A DNA stretch of 64,000 nt from Streptomyces endocoffeicus (GTDB taxonomy: Bacteria; Actinomycetota; Actinomycetes; Streptomycetales; Streptomycetaceae): the NCBI RefSeq assembly GCF_016741935.1, contig NZ_JAERRG010000036.1, forward strand, positions 1 through 64,000, read 5' to 3'. Position 1 is the stretch's first letter; the number at the start of each line of letters is the position of its first letter. The notes under the pieces are model-generated. The model saw only the letters and a program-made list of their open reading frames with translations, was not told the origin of the DNA and ran no database searches. Position numbers and translations under genes: made by a program. Positions 26,897 through 34,570 of this stretch are shown one piece after another.

Positions 26897-28522
26897 ATGG
26901 CCGCGATCGACGTTCCGCTGCCCGACTCCGTCCATGTGATCACCGGTCCGTCCGGGGACCCGCGCACCGCCGCACCTGCGGGGGCGGGCCGCTGGACCGT
27001 GCCCGGCGCCGAGGTGACGGCGCGACACGATCCATACGGCGCCCTGCGGCTGGTGCTCGCCGCGCCGGGTCCGGAGGGCCTGTCGACGGTGGCGCTGCGC
27101 TGGCGCCACCACCCCGGCGGTCACCGCCCCGCCCTGGTGCTCGGCGATGCGTGGGAGCGCTCGTACGGCGAGTTGCAGTGGCGCAGCGTCCAGCCGGAAC
27201 GCCCCCTGCCCTGGTACTGGCTGAGCACCGACCCGGCGACCGGTGGCTGCACCGGGCTGGGCGTACGGACCCGCGCCGGGGCGCTGTGCTGCTGGACGGT
27301 GGACGAGGACGGCACCACGCTGTGGCTGGACGTACGCTCCGGCGGCCTGCCTGTGCTGCCGGGCCACCGGGAGATCGCCGCCGCCACGGTGGTCGGGGTG
27401 GCGACGGGTGCGGACACCACCCCGTACGCGGCGCTCCAGGAGCTGTGCGCCGCCATGTCCCCCGATCCGCTGCTGCCCGCGCAGCCGGTGGTCGGCTGCA
27501 ACAACTGGTACTACGCCTACGGCCGGGACTTCGGCCCGGACGCCGTACTGCGCGACGCGGCCACCATCGCCGAGTTCGCCGGGGACCATCCAGTGCGGCC
27601 GTTCTGTGTCGTCGACGACGGCTGGACGGAGGGCGGGGGAAGCGCCCCGGGAGGGCCGTGGGACACCGGCCTGCCCGGGCTGTTCGACGACATGGCGGGC
27701 CTGGCCGCGGGCATCGCCGACCGTGGCGCCCGGCCGGGCCTGTGGTTCCGGCCGCTGCTGTCCCGGGTGCCGACGGAGGGGATGCGCACGGACACCGGCG
27801 CTCCCGGCCGGATCCCCCTGGACCCGTCGCTGGACGCGACGCTGGCGACCGTCGCCGCCGATGTCGCCCGCTTCCGCTCCTGGGGTTTCGAGCTGATCAA
27901 GCACGACTTCAGCACGTACGACGTCTTCGGCCGCTTCCACCCGGACACACCGCACGAAATGGCCGGTGCCGGATGGCGGCTCGCCGACCGCACCCGCACC
28001 ACCGCCGAAGTGCTGGTGGGCCTCTACCGGACCATCGCCGAGGCGGCCGGGGACGCCGTGGTGCTTGGCTGCAACACCGTCGGACATCTGGCGGCGGGTC
28101 TGGTGCAGGTGCAGCGAACCGGTGACGACACCTCGGGCCGCCACTGGGAGCGCACCCGACGGATGGGCATCAACACCCTCGCCTTCCGGCTGGCCCAGCA
28201 CAGCCGCTTCTACGCGGTGGATGCCGACTGCGTGCCCTGTACCCCGGCCACCGAGTGGCGGCTGAACCGTCAGTTCCTGGACCTGGTGGCCCGTTCCGGC
28301 ACCGCACTGTTCGTCTCCGTCGCCCCGGCCGCCCGTACCCCGCAGACCGATGCCGACCTCGGCGCGGCCGTCCGGCTCGCGCTGGACGGCGGGTCGCCCG
28401 GCGGCGTCGAACCGCTGGACTGGCTCGGGACCACGGCCCCGCGCCGCTGGCGGACGGGCAACGCGGAACGCACGTACACGTGGTCCCAGCCCTGGGGTGC
28501 GTGGCCGCCGCTTCCGCTCTAG
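26897..28522 (+). CDS. GH36-like glycoside hydrolase (alpha-galactosidase type)
   Basis: A 541-residue enzyme with an N-terminal beta-rich region (about 1-190) and a TIM-barrel with motifs of the GH36/GH27 clan. CNNWYY marks the first strand, VVDDGW the substrate-binding Asp pair, and Asp337 in LIKHDFSTYD fits the nucleophile. The RTGDDTSG stretch (Asp410/411) fits the acid/base. It lacks a signal peptide, so it acts inside the cell on the imported glycoside. It is the last gene of the operon and begins five bases after the permease stop. The exact linkage (alpha-galactoside or another alpha-hexoside) cannot be decided. Confidence 0.8.
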   Translation: MAAIDVPLPDSVHVITGPSGDPRTAAPAGAGRWTVPGAEVTARHDPYGALRLVLAAPGPEGLSTVALRWRHHPGGHRPALVLGDAWERSYGELQWRSVQPERPLPWYWLSTDPATGGCTGLGVRTRAGALCCWTVDEDGTTLWLDVRSGGLPVLPGHREIAAATVVGVATGADTTPYAALQELCAAMSPDPLLPAQPVVGCNNWYYAYGRDFGPDAVLRDAATIAEFAGDHPVRPFCVVDDGWTEGGGSAPGGPWDTGLPGLFDDMAGLAAGIADRGARPGLWFRPLLSRVPTEGMRTDTGAPGRIPLDPSLDATLATVAADVARFRSWGFELIKHDFSTYDVFGRFHPDTPHEMAGAGWRLADRTRTTAEVLVGLYRTIAEAAGDAVVLGCNTVGHLAAGLVQVQRTGDDTSGRHWERTRRMGINTLAFRLAQHSRFYAVDADCVPCTPATEWRLNRQFLDLVARSGTALFVSVAPAARTPQTDADLGAAVRLALDGGSPGGVEPLDWLGTTAPRRWRTGNAERTYTWSQPWGAWPPLPL

Positions 28523-28615
28523 ACAGCTGTAGACGGCCCTGGCCATTGGTCGGGCGCGGGTGGATTCGCGACACCGCCCGGACGGGTGGACGACCTGATG
28601 AACTGTCTCACCGCG

Positions 28616-29005
28616 AACCTGCTCAGGCGGCGCCATGCCGCGACCCGCGTACCCAAGCGACGCGGACGAGCACACCACCCGCCGTATCAGGATCCTCGGC
28701 GCCACGGCACACACCCCACCACGGAGTGGATCACGCAGCTCGGACGCAACCTCCTCATGGAGCCCGAGGACGCGGGCAGCAAGGTGACGTTCCTCATCCG
28801 CGACCGCGACACAAAGTTCACAGCCGCCTTCGACGCCCTGATGACCGATGCCGGTCCCAAGGCCGTCACCACCGGCATTCGGATACCACGGATGAACTCA
28901 CTCATGGAGCGCTGGACACAGACCTGCCGCAGGGAACTTCTGCACCGGACCTTGCCCTGGAACCAGAACCACCTTCTCCACGCCCCGCGCGAGTACGAAT
29001 GGTGG
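28616..29005 (+). pseudogene. Integrase-type transposase remnant with internal deletion
   Basis: The frame goes from LLRRRHAATRVPKRRGR, the end of the N-terminal helical part, straight to HPTTEWITQLGRNLLMEPED in the middle of the catalytic core. It then reads LIRDRDTKFTAAFDALM (second catalytic Asp) and PRMNSLMERWTQTCRREL (catalytic Glu). The first Asp block is missing and the C-terminus is cut where the IS6 fragment begins. Confidence 0.75.
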
Positions 29006-29120
29006 GTAGCGGGCGGCAGAGCGGAGCTTGTCCGTGACGATCATCCTGGGCACCGTGCCGGTTCTCTTGAACAGCCTGCGGAAGAAGCGCCTGGCCGCAG
29101 CCTTGTCGAGCCAGCACGCA
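29006..29120 (-). pseudogene. IS6-family transposase fragment
   Basis: On the minus strand the frame reads DKAAARRFFRRLFKRTGTVP followed by RMIVTDKLRSA, the central block of IS6 (IS26-like) transposases around the second catalytic Asp. Only about 40 codons are left. Confidence 0.7.
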
Positions 29121-29130
29121 CATATAAGTC

Positions 29131-29667
29131 TCACCTCTCGGCGTATTGCAGGAACAGCACACCCAGGACGATGAGTCCGGCGGCTTCCAGGATTGAGACC
29201 GCGACCAGAAGGGCGCTGTCCGTGCTGTGGCACCAGAAGGTGATAAGTGCGGCAAAGGGAGTGACGAGGAAGGCCAGCAGATCGACGACTGTCTGTGTGG
29301 TCTTGCGCGAGATCCGTCTGTCGTCGCTGCGATGGTAGGTCTCCCAGCCGAACAGCGGTTCCTCCACGTTTGTGGCCTCGGCGAGCCGGGAGGCGAGCTC
29401 GGTGCGGACGTAGCGTCCGATGGCTGAGATCTTTTCGTCGTTGACCAGGTGCGTCCATCCGAGCACAAGACACACCACTGGAAGGGCCAGGGCCAGGATC
29501 AGCTGCGGGTAGTCCGTCTGCGCGGCGACAGCCGCGACGGCGGTCACCGCCGCGAGCGTCACGTACAGCAGGTTGTCCCGAAAGCCGATACGTGCACGCT
29601 GCTCGTCCTTGATCTGTGCGTACTCGGCAAGGAGTAGGGCGCTGGTGCTCCGTTCTCTGTCCGTCAT
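29131..29667 (-). CDS. Small four-helix integral membrane protein, possible cassette member
   Basis: A 178-residue protein. The N-terminal part (1-30) is hydrophilic and helical (LLLAEYAQIKDEQRARIGFR). Then come two membrane segments (about 33-49 and 54-72), a conserved-looking cytoplasmic loop with NDEKISAIGRYVRTEL and FGWETYHRSDDRR, and two more membrane segments (about 127-146 and 151-172). Related hypothetical membrane proteins occur in Streptomyces, but I know of no function. It follows the large membrane protein on the same strand across 150 bases that hold a perfect hairpin, so it may be co-transcribed at a lower level or on its own. The IS6 scrap lies just behind its stop, but the C-terminus looks intact. 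Confidence 0.7.
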   Translation of the reverse strand: MTDRERSTSALLLAEYAQIKDEQRARIGFRDNLLYVTLAAVTAVAAVAAQTDYPQLILALALPVVCLVLGWTHLVNDEKISAIGRYVRTELASRLAEATNVEEPLFGWETYHRSDDRRISRKTTQTVVDLLAFLVTPFAALITFWCHSTDSALLVAVSILEAAGLIVLGVLFLQYAER

Positions 29668-29752
29668 GACTGGCTGTCACCCTCGTTTTCGCGACACCTT
29701 GGCGGGGGGTGGCTCGGTGGTACCCGTACTCGGCCCGTGGTACCTGGACCTT

Positions 29753-29784
29753 CAGGGAGCTGCCGTGCTCTCGGCAGCTCCCTG
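29753..29784. terminator. Perfect 13-bp hairpin between the two membrane-protein genes
   Basis: CAGGGAGCTGCCG (29753-29765) and CGGCAGCTCCCTG (29772-29784) pair perfectly around a six-base loop. The hairpin lies 30 bases after the stop of the 681-residue gene and 86 bases before the start of the small membrane protein. It may terminate or attenuate minus-strand transcription. Confidence 0.65.
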
Positions 29785-29817
29785 GCCGGTCGGCCTCCGG
29801 ATCCGGTCCGGGAGGAC

Positions 29818-31863
29818 TCAGTCGGTGCTGTCCGCGGGCGGTGGACTGTCGGCGTTGTTCCGCTCGATCCACGCCTTCCCGTCGGCCGCGATGCCCTCCA
29901 GGAGACGGAACGTATGGGCGAAGCCGGCCGCGTCGAGGTTGATCTGCGAGAGGTCCCGGGCGTTCTCGTACGGTTCGAGCTGGTGGCTGTCGGCGTCCTT
30001 GATCCGGATGGTTCTGGCCGGGCCGTTGGAGAGGAGCAGCGCCATCTCATAGCCGATGCGGTCGTCCTCGGTGACCTGCACGGAGGAGAACGCGTTGAAG
30101 CGGTAGTTGGTGCGTTGTTCGCCCGGGCGAGTGGCGCGGGCGAAGTCGACTTCGGTGCTGATCTCGCGGATACCGTTCCGTGTGGCCAGGAACAGCCGGA
30201 GGGTATATCGGGAGTAGCGCCAGGGGCCGCCTCGGCGCCGTGCTCGTCTGTAGGGGCGTGCCGGTGTCGTCAGGATCGTGTGGGCGATGATGTCGTACCA
30301 GGTGAGCTGGTGGTGACGGAGCACATCGGCGGTGAACAGGACCTTGTCGTGGCTGAGCCACGCCTCCATCTCAGCGTCGGAGGGCCGGATGGCTTCCAGT
30401 TGCTCCTTCCAGCGCTGGAACTCCTCCTCACGCGCGTACATCCGCCGGTGGTACTCCTGCGTCTCCTCGGTGAACCGCTGTTCCTCGCTGCGTATGTCCA
30501 GCCATACCGACGCTGCCCGGCGCCCGCTCCCGATGGCGCCGAAGAACACGGCGAAGGCCAGGAGGCCGTGGAGCGCACTCGCCGAACCTGTCGCGGCGGT
30601 GACGGTGACGGCCAGGGACGTGACGCCCAGCACGGCGAGGGCGGGCACGCAGGCGAGTTTCGTCGTCACCGGAGTCCGGTACCGCTGCCGGTGGGCGAAC
30701 AGCGTGCCGTTGTTATGGCGGTCCCTGGCGTCCCGGGCCAGGTAGCGGATAAGCCAGCTGACCCGGTCGACGCTGATTCTGCTCTCCCGGTAGAGGAACG
30801 CGACCTCGGCGGCCAGAACGGCGCGGATGCCAGTGGTGTGGGCGAGCCACTCGGGCCGGTCGAACCCGTGCGGCACGTACTTGCCGAAGTAGTGCGCGAA
30901 GGAATTGCGGACGCTGCTGGTGAACCCGTCCGCCGCGGGGGCCCCGCCGCCCGCGGATGCGGGGGAGGAGGCGACCGGGGAGCGGGCCGGATCCGGTACC
31001 GGCCCCTGGTTCGACGCTTGGCCCAGCTCCTGCTCCTTGGCCTGCAGCCGGTGCTTGTTGTGCCACCATCGCTGGCCGAACCGGGCGGCGAGGAATCCGG
31101 TGCCGAGCGCGATCAGCAGCTCGACGATCGCGGTCAGCGGCTCCGCGATCACTGCCGAGATCCCGAGGAATCCCGCGGCGACGACGAACAGACCGGTCCA
31201 GGCCGCCAGGCGACGACGGTGACGGAAGGCGGTGCTCTCCTCGGGAGGCCGGGTCCGTGCCCCGATGGGATCGGGCTCGAAGTAGTACCGGACCCGCCGG
31301 GAACGGTCACCATGGAACTGCCCGGCCTTGGCGAGCTCGCAGGTCTCGGCCCACAGGGTGGCTTTTGTCCGGCTGGTGAGCACGAGGTCGAGGTGGTGGA
31401 CGATCAGGTCACGCTGGGGCGGTGCCAGATCCCTCAGCCGCTTCAGCACGGCGGCGGTCTCACTGTCAGCTTTGCCGGGCAGTGCCAGCAGATCGAAGAC
31501 GACCTGCAGACCGGGTTTCCAGTCCTTGTCCTCGGCGTAGCCCTGCATGACGTCCCGCGTCCGGTCCAGCTGACGGCGCTCCTCGGCACTGAGGTCGTGG
31601 TGGGCGCGTTTGCTGAGCATCGCGAGCATCCAGTGGAAGCGGATCTGCGGGCCGTCGTGGTTGTGGGTGATCGCGTCCCAGATCAGTTCCCGCGCCCGGC
31701 CGGGTAAGCCTTCTTCCAGACAGCGGACCCCGACCTCGTATTTCTTCTGGGGCGAAGCATCCGGCGGGACGATGTTGATGGTGGAGTCGCGTACCACCGA
31801 GGTCTGGACGCCGACGAAGGAATCGTGCGCCTCGTTGTGCGTGGAGGGGAAGCCCTCGGTCAT
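29818..31863 (-). CDS. Large multi-pass membrane protein of candidate conflict cassette
   Basis: A 681-residue protein with no family I can name. Residues 10-31 (N10 to I31) form a beta-rich motif much like one in the upstream nucleosidase. Residues 36-195 look all-helical, perhaps TPR-like. Two membrane segments at about 220-240 and 242-260 are followed by a Pro/Ala/Ser linker (280-315) and a second soluble part (318-395). A second membrane pair lies at about 401-423 and 428-446. A long charged helix (455-495, likely coiled coil) and a C-terminal mixed alpha/beta domain (500-665) end the protein. The ATG overlaps the stop of the nucleosidase gene as ATGA, so the two are translationally coupled. 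I infer a membrane-bound partner or effector of the nucleosidase; enzymatic motifs are not evident. Confidence 0.75.
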   Translation of the reverse strand: MTEGFPSTHNEAHDSFVGVQTSVVRDSTINIVPPDASPQKKYEVGVRCLEEGLPGRARELIWDAITHNHDGPQIRFHWMLAMLSKRAHHDLSAEERRQLDRTRDVMQGYAEDKDWKPGLQVVFDLLALPGKADSETAAVLKRLRDLAPPQRDLIVHHLDLVLTSRTKATLWAETCELAKAGQFHGDRSRRVRYYFEPDPIGARTRPPEESTAFRHRRRLAAWTGLFVVAAGFLGISAVIAEPLTAIVELLIALGTGFLAARFGQRWWHNKHRLQAKEQELGQASNQGPVPDPARSPVASSPASAGGGAPAADGFTSSVRNSFAHYFGKYVPHGFDRPEWLAHTTGIRAVLAAEVAFLYRESRISVDRVSWLIRYLARDARDRHNNGTLFAHRQRYRTPVTTKLACVPALAVLGVTSLAVTVTAATGSASALHGLLAFAVFFGAIGSGRRAASVWLDIRSEEQRFTEETQEYHRRMYAREEEFQRWKEQLEAIRPSDAEMEAWLSHDKVLFTADVLRHHQLTWYDIIAHTILTTPARPYRRARRRGGPWRYSRYTLRLFLATRNGIREISTEVDFARATRPGEQRTNYRFNAFSSVQVTEDDRIGYEMALLLSNGPARTIRIKDADSHQLEPYENARDLSQINLDAAGFAHTFRLLEGIAADGKAWIERNNADSPPPADSTD
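31771..31836 (-). other. Segment encoding the matching beta motif of the membrane protein
   Basis: Codons 10-31 of the 681-residue protein, aligning without gaps to codons 278-299 of the upstream nucleosidase. Its place at the extreme N-terminus suits a docking or polymerising motif. Confidence 0.6.
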
Positions 31864-33053
31864 GCCGGGTCACCCGCCGCCGCGATCAAGGACGCAAGAC
31901 CGGCGGCCAGTTCCGGGTGGTCATCGAGCAGGCCGCGTAACTTCCTGAGCGCCAGAGCTGCCTTCTTCGGAGGCGCCGGGGCATTCGCGGTGCACTTCTC
32001 CGCTGCGCGCCTCGCGATGCTCAGCTCGACCTGTGCCTCGTGGTGAATGTCCGCGTCGAGGGTCCCGTCGGCGTGGTGTCGTGTCAGGTCCTCGCGGAAG
32101 CGGTCCAGCTCCGCGACCAGTTCCGTCGGGGTGGATGCCTTCGGAGCTGCCCCGCTCACGTGGACGGTGCTGCCGGTGACCTCTCCGGCCATGATTCCCA
32201 CCGTGCTGGAAAAGGCCGTGTTGACGACGCTTCCGCTGCCCCTGCCAGTTCTGTCTTTCTGGGCCATGACGGTCCGCTCCTCTTCTTCCGCTTTCTCTGC
32301 CAGTCCTGCTTCCTTGATCAGTTCCGCAGCCAGCCGTACCGCGAAAGCCGCCGCGTTCGCCGCGGCGCGCGGCTGCCGCTCACGGTCCTCCGCGCCGTTC
32401 TTCGTGCCGTCCGCCCGGTCACTGATGCCGCGGATGACGCCGACCGGCAGACCGCTGAGATGGCCGGCCTGCGCCACGCCGGCGGCTTCCATGTCGATCG
32501 CGAACGCGTCGTTGTAGTGCTTCCGGAGCCATGCGGCCTCGGCGGATTCCCGCGAGTTCTGCAGGACCTCACCGGCGGCGATCGGGCCGAAGTGCACCCG
32601 CGACACTTCCCCGTTCTCCGGTGCGTGGCCGGCCCGGTCCATCATCCGGGCCAGATGCTGGCCGAGCTGGATGAGGCCGTGCGGCGCCTCCCACGTCCGG
32701 GGTCGCGCCTTGAGCCCGTCGTCCTCGCTGGTCGCGCCGTGGTAGGCGTACACGTTGGTGGCCATCACCACGTCGCCCAGCGCGATCGAGCTCCGCATGC
32801 GCCCGGCGACACCGACGAACAGCACGGCTGCCGGAGAGAAGTGCTCGATCGCGCGCTCCGCCAGCACTGCGGCCGAATGGTTCCCCTTGCTCGTCAGACC
32901 GAGTGCCACACGGCACGACGTGCCCAGCACGGTCCCGACCTCGAACCGCGTGCCGGTCTTGTGTACGGTCACCTGCGGATCAGCCAGTTTCCGGTGCACG
33001 GCCTGGTATTCGAGATTGAGGGCGGTGAGAATCACCACCAGGTCATTTGGCAT
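31860..33053 (-). CDS. Purine-nucleoside-phosphorylase-fold nucleosidase with C-terminal signalling tail
   Basis: A 397-residue protein. Residues 1-250 match the PNP_UDP_1/MTA-SAH nucleosidase fold: ILTALNLEYQAV (Glu15), FVGVAGRM (79-86), the ribose-binding MEAAG (188-192) and ISDRAD with Asp212 are in place, so catalysis is plausible. A charged linker (251-273) leads to a Gly/Ser/Thr/Val-rich beta motif (278-299) and a helical C-terminal domain (308-393). PNP-fold enzymes with such tails occur among bacterial conflict proteins, where they act on nucleotides or nucleosides. The motif recalls RHIM-like amyloid signalling motifs of actinomycetes, though that is from memory. The gene lies six bases after the Nudix regulator, has a GAGAAGAG-like ribosome site, and overlaps the membrane protein gene. 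Confidence 0.82.
   Translation of the reverse strand: MPNDLVVILTALNLEYQAVHRKLADPQVTVHKTGTRFEVGTVLGTSCRVALGLTSKGNHSAAVLAERAIEHFSPAAVLFVGVAGRMRSSIALGDVVMATNVYAYHGATSEDDGLKARPRTWEAPHGLIQLGQHLARMMDRAGHAPENGEVSRVHFGPIAAGEVLQNSRESAEAAWLRKHYNDAFAIDMEAAGVAQAGHLSGLPVGVIRGISDRADGTKNGAEDRERQPRAAANAAAFAVRLAAELIKEAGLAEKAEEEERTVMAQKDRTGRGSGSVVNTAFSSTVGIMAGEVTGSTVHVSGAAPKASTPTELVAELDRFREDLTRHHADGTLDADIHHEAQVELSIARRAAEKCTANAPAPPKKAALALRKLRGLLDDHPELAAGLASLIAAAGDPA
32157..32222 (-). other. Segment encoding the beta motif of the nucleosidase
   Basis: Codons 278-299 of the nucleosidase: N, A, S, V, G, V, S, T at aligned positions equal those in codons 10-31 of the next gene (31771-31836), with conservative I/V changes at four more. 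See findings. Confidence 0.6.
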
Positions 33054-33059
33054 CTCTTC

Positions 33060-33818
33060 TCATTCCTTCGCGTGTTCCTCTGTTTGTTCTTCCGCCTTCT
33101 GTTCCGCCGGTGCCGGCACGGGCCGGACCAGCGGAGGCGAGAGCACCGTGGTCGGTCCCGCGCGGAACAGGCGTGCGGGGCGCCCCACCGTGGTCCTGCG
33201 TCCCGTCCCGGCCGGAACGATGAACCCGTCCACGGCCTGGATCTTCCGGTAGAAATTCCGGGTGTCGAGCGTGACGCCCCACACCGCCTCGTACACCTGC
33301 CGCAACTCGGCGATGGTGAAAAGGTCTCCACAGAACGCAGTGGCCAGTGCGGAGAACTCGAGTTTCGTACGGGCGCGTTCAATTCCGTCCGCCACTATCT
33401 GATCGTGGTCGAAAGCAAGCTTCACCTGCCCGGAAAGGACCGTGTCCGTCGGAATCCATGAGGCATTCGCGGCATCCGTTCCCGCGACCGGCTCAGGAAG
33501 GCGCGGTGCGATCGCCAGATGCGCAACCGAGACGACCCGCCCACGCGGATCACGCCCTGGATCCCCATAGGTGGCCAACTGCTCCAGATGAAACTGCCGG
33601 GCATCAACAGCGGTCTCCTCGCCCAGCTCGCGGCGAGCGGCCTCCGGGATCGCCTCACCGGCGTGGTTGAGGAAACCGCCGGGCAGCGCCTGCATGCCAG
33701 CGAAGGGTTCCTTGCCCCGCTCCACGAGCAGGACGCACAGCCGCCCCTCACGCAACGTCAGGATTACAAGGTCAACTGTGAGCAGAACGGACGGCGGCGT
33801 CCAGGAATCATCACGCAT
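33060..33818 (-). CDS. Nudix domain/winged-helix regulator, NrtR-like
   Basis: A 252-residue protein. Residues 10-150 are a Nudix domain and 155-220 a winged helix of the NrtR type (TLDTRNFYRKI and GRRTTVGRPARLFR). The Nudix box (47-71, GGFLNHAGEAI then REL and EET) has one extra residue in its first loop and Ala in place of the final Gly, so hydrolysis may be lost. NrtR relatives bind ADP-ribose and repress NAD genes. The C-terminal tail (from about 225) is Pro/Glu-rich. It is the first gene of the cassette and its promoter looks leaderless with a palindrome over the -35. I infer that it senses a nucleotide and controls the cassette. Confidence 0.85.
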   Translation of the reverse strand: MRDDSWTPPSVLLTVDLVILTLREGRLCVLLVERGKEPFAGMQALPGGFLNHAGEAIPEAARRELGEETAVDARQFHLEQLATYGDPGRDPRGRVVSVAHLAIAPRLPEPVAGTDAANASWIPTDTVLSGQVKLAFDHDQIVADGIERARTKLEFSALATAFCGDLFTIAELRQVYEAVWGVTLDTRNFYRKIQAVDGFIVPAGTGRRTTVGRPARLFRAGPTTVLSPPLVRPVPAPAEQKAEEQTEEHAKE

Positions 33819-33825
33819 GGTGCCG

Positions 33826-33857
33826 ACCGTATCGGATTGCTGTCACATTGACAATAA
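33826..33857 (-). promoter_or_regulatory. Leaderless promoter with TGTCA-N3-TGACA operator
   Basis: On the minus strand, TTGTCA (33854-33849) and TACGGT (33831-33826) are 17 bases apart and the ATG begins seven bases after the -10, so the transcript probably starts at or near the A of the ATG. TGTCA (33841-33845) and TGACA (33849-33853) form a palindrome covering the -35 and spacer, a fitting place for autorepression. Confidence 0.6.
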
Positions 33858-34061
33858 GCGTGGCATGCACTGCTTGGCGCACTATTTGCGAGCAGCAACA
33901 TCGATCATCGAAACACCGACTGCCACCGCCCCTCACTTGAGGCCACAACCAGGGGAACACCCAGCTCAGAGGCCGATGGAGGCTGAGGTGATCGCGTGGT
34001 GTGCCCGGTCGGCGGAGACTGGGATCGTCGGCACGTCGCACCAACCCAGGAGGCGATCACC
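33858..34061. other. Region between cassette promoter and integrase remnant
   Basis: No gene seen. The last 20 bases carry the CCAGGAGG ribosome site of the broken integrase gene. Confidence 0.5.
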
Positions 34062-34543
34062 ATGCGCTCCGTCACCGACCGCGGTCGGGTCTACCGGCGC
34101 TGCGGATGCCGCGACGCACACCGCCACCAGCTCGGAACCCGCTGCCCGCGGCCGGCAACCGACGGTGACCACGGCAGCTGGACCTTCGCCGTCGACCTGC
34201 CCTCCCCCGGCCACCGTCGTACCACCATCCGCCGTGGCGGCTTCCCCACCCAGGACACCGCCCAGGCCACGCTGCGGCGGATCCTCGAGGGCGAGGCCAG
34301 CGGGTTCAACGGCGACCCGAACCAAACCGTCGCCGATTACTCGTTCACACCCAGCTCGCCGCAAGCCGCGGCCAAGTGACCGTCCACCGGTGCCTGGCCA
34401 CCCTCTCCAGCGCCCTGGGCGACGCCGTCCGCCAGCACCGCCCCACCCCCAACCCCGCACGCCCCGCCGCCCTGCCCCGACCACCCACCGCCGAGCGACG
34501 CATCTGGACAGCCGAGGAAGCAACCCGCTTCCTGCGCTACTGC
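34062..34543 (+). pseudogene. Tyrosine integrase (AICE-like) N-terminal remnant
   Basis: The N-terminus starts at an ATG with a good ribosome site and reads MRSVTDRGRVYRRCGCRDA and onward to the NQTVADY segment, as in integrases of actinomycete integrative elements. At about 34341 the frame jumps into a later part (TQLAAS, VTVHRCLATLSSALGDAV) in another phase, so roughly 50-70 codons were deleted. The gene is then cut at 34544, in the RRIWTAEEATRFLRYC segment, by an IS end. The catalytic C-terminal domain is missing. Confidence 0.75.
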
Positions 34544-34570
34544 CTGTGGGTGCCGAAAACTGTGTCACCC
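34544..34570 (+). repeat. IS terminal sequence, copy 3 (left end)
   Basis: Reads CTGTGGGTGCCGAAAACTG then TGTCACCC; differs from the 7.0-kb copy at two positions. It marks the insertion point in the integrase pseudogene. Confidence 0.65.

Noticed and set aside
26492..28714. 740-codon minus-strand frame opposite the permease and glycosidase genes
   Set aside because: Antisense of two well-supported genes; composition is typical of a third-position GC shadow.
29737..31707. 656-codon plus-strand frame opposite the 681-residue membrane protein
   Set aside because: The minus-strand frame has membrane segments, a coupled start and the shared motif. The plus-strand product is a Gly/Arg/Val shadow with no hydrophobic pattern.
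32040..33461. 473-codon plus-strand frame opposite the nucleosidase and Nudix genes
   Set aside because: Antisense shadow; the opposite frames contain recognisable catalytic folds and tightly spaced starts.
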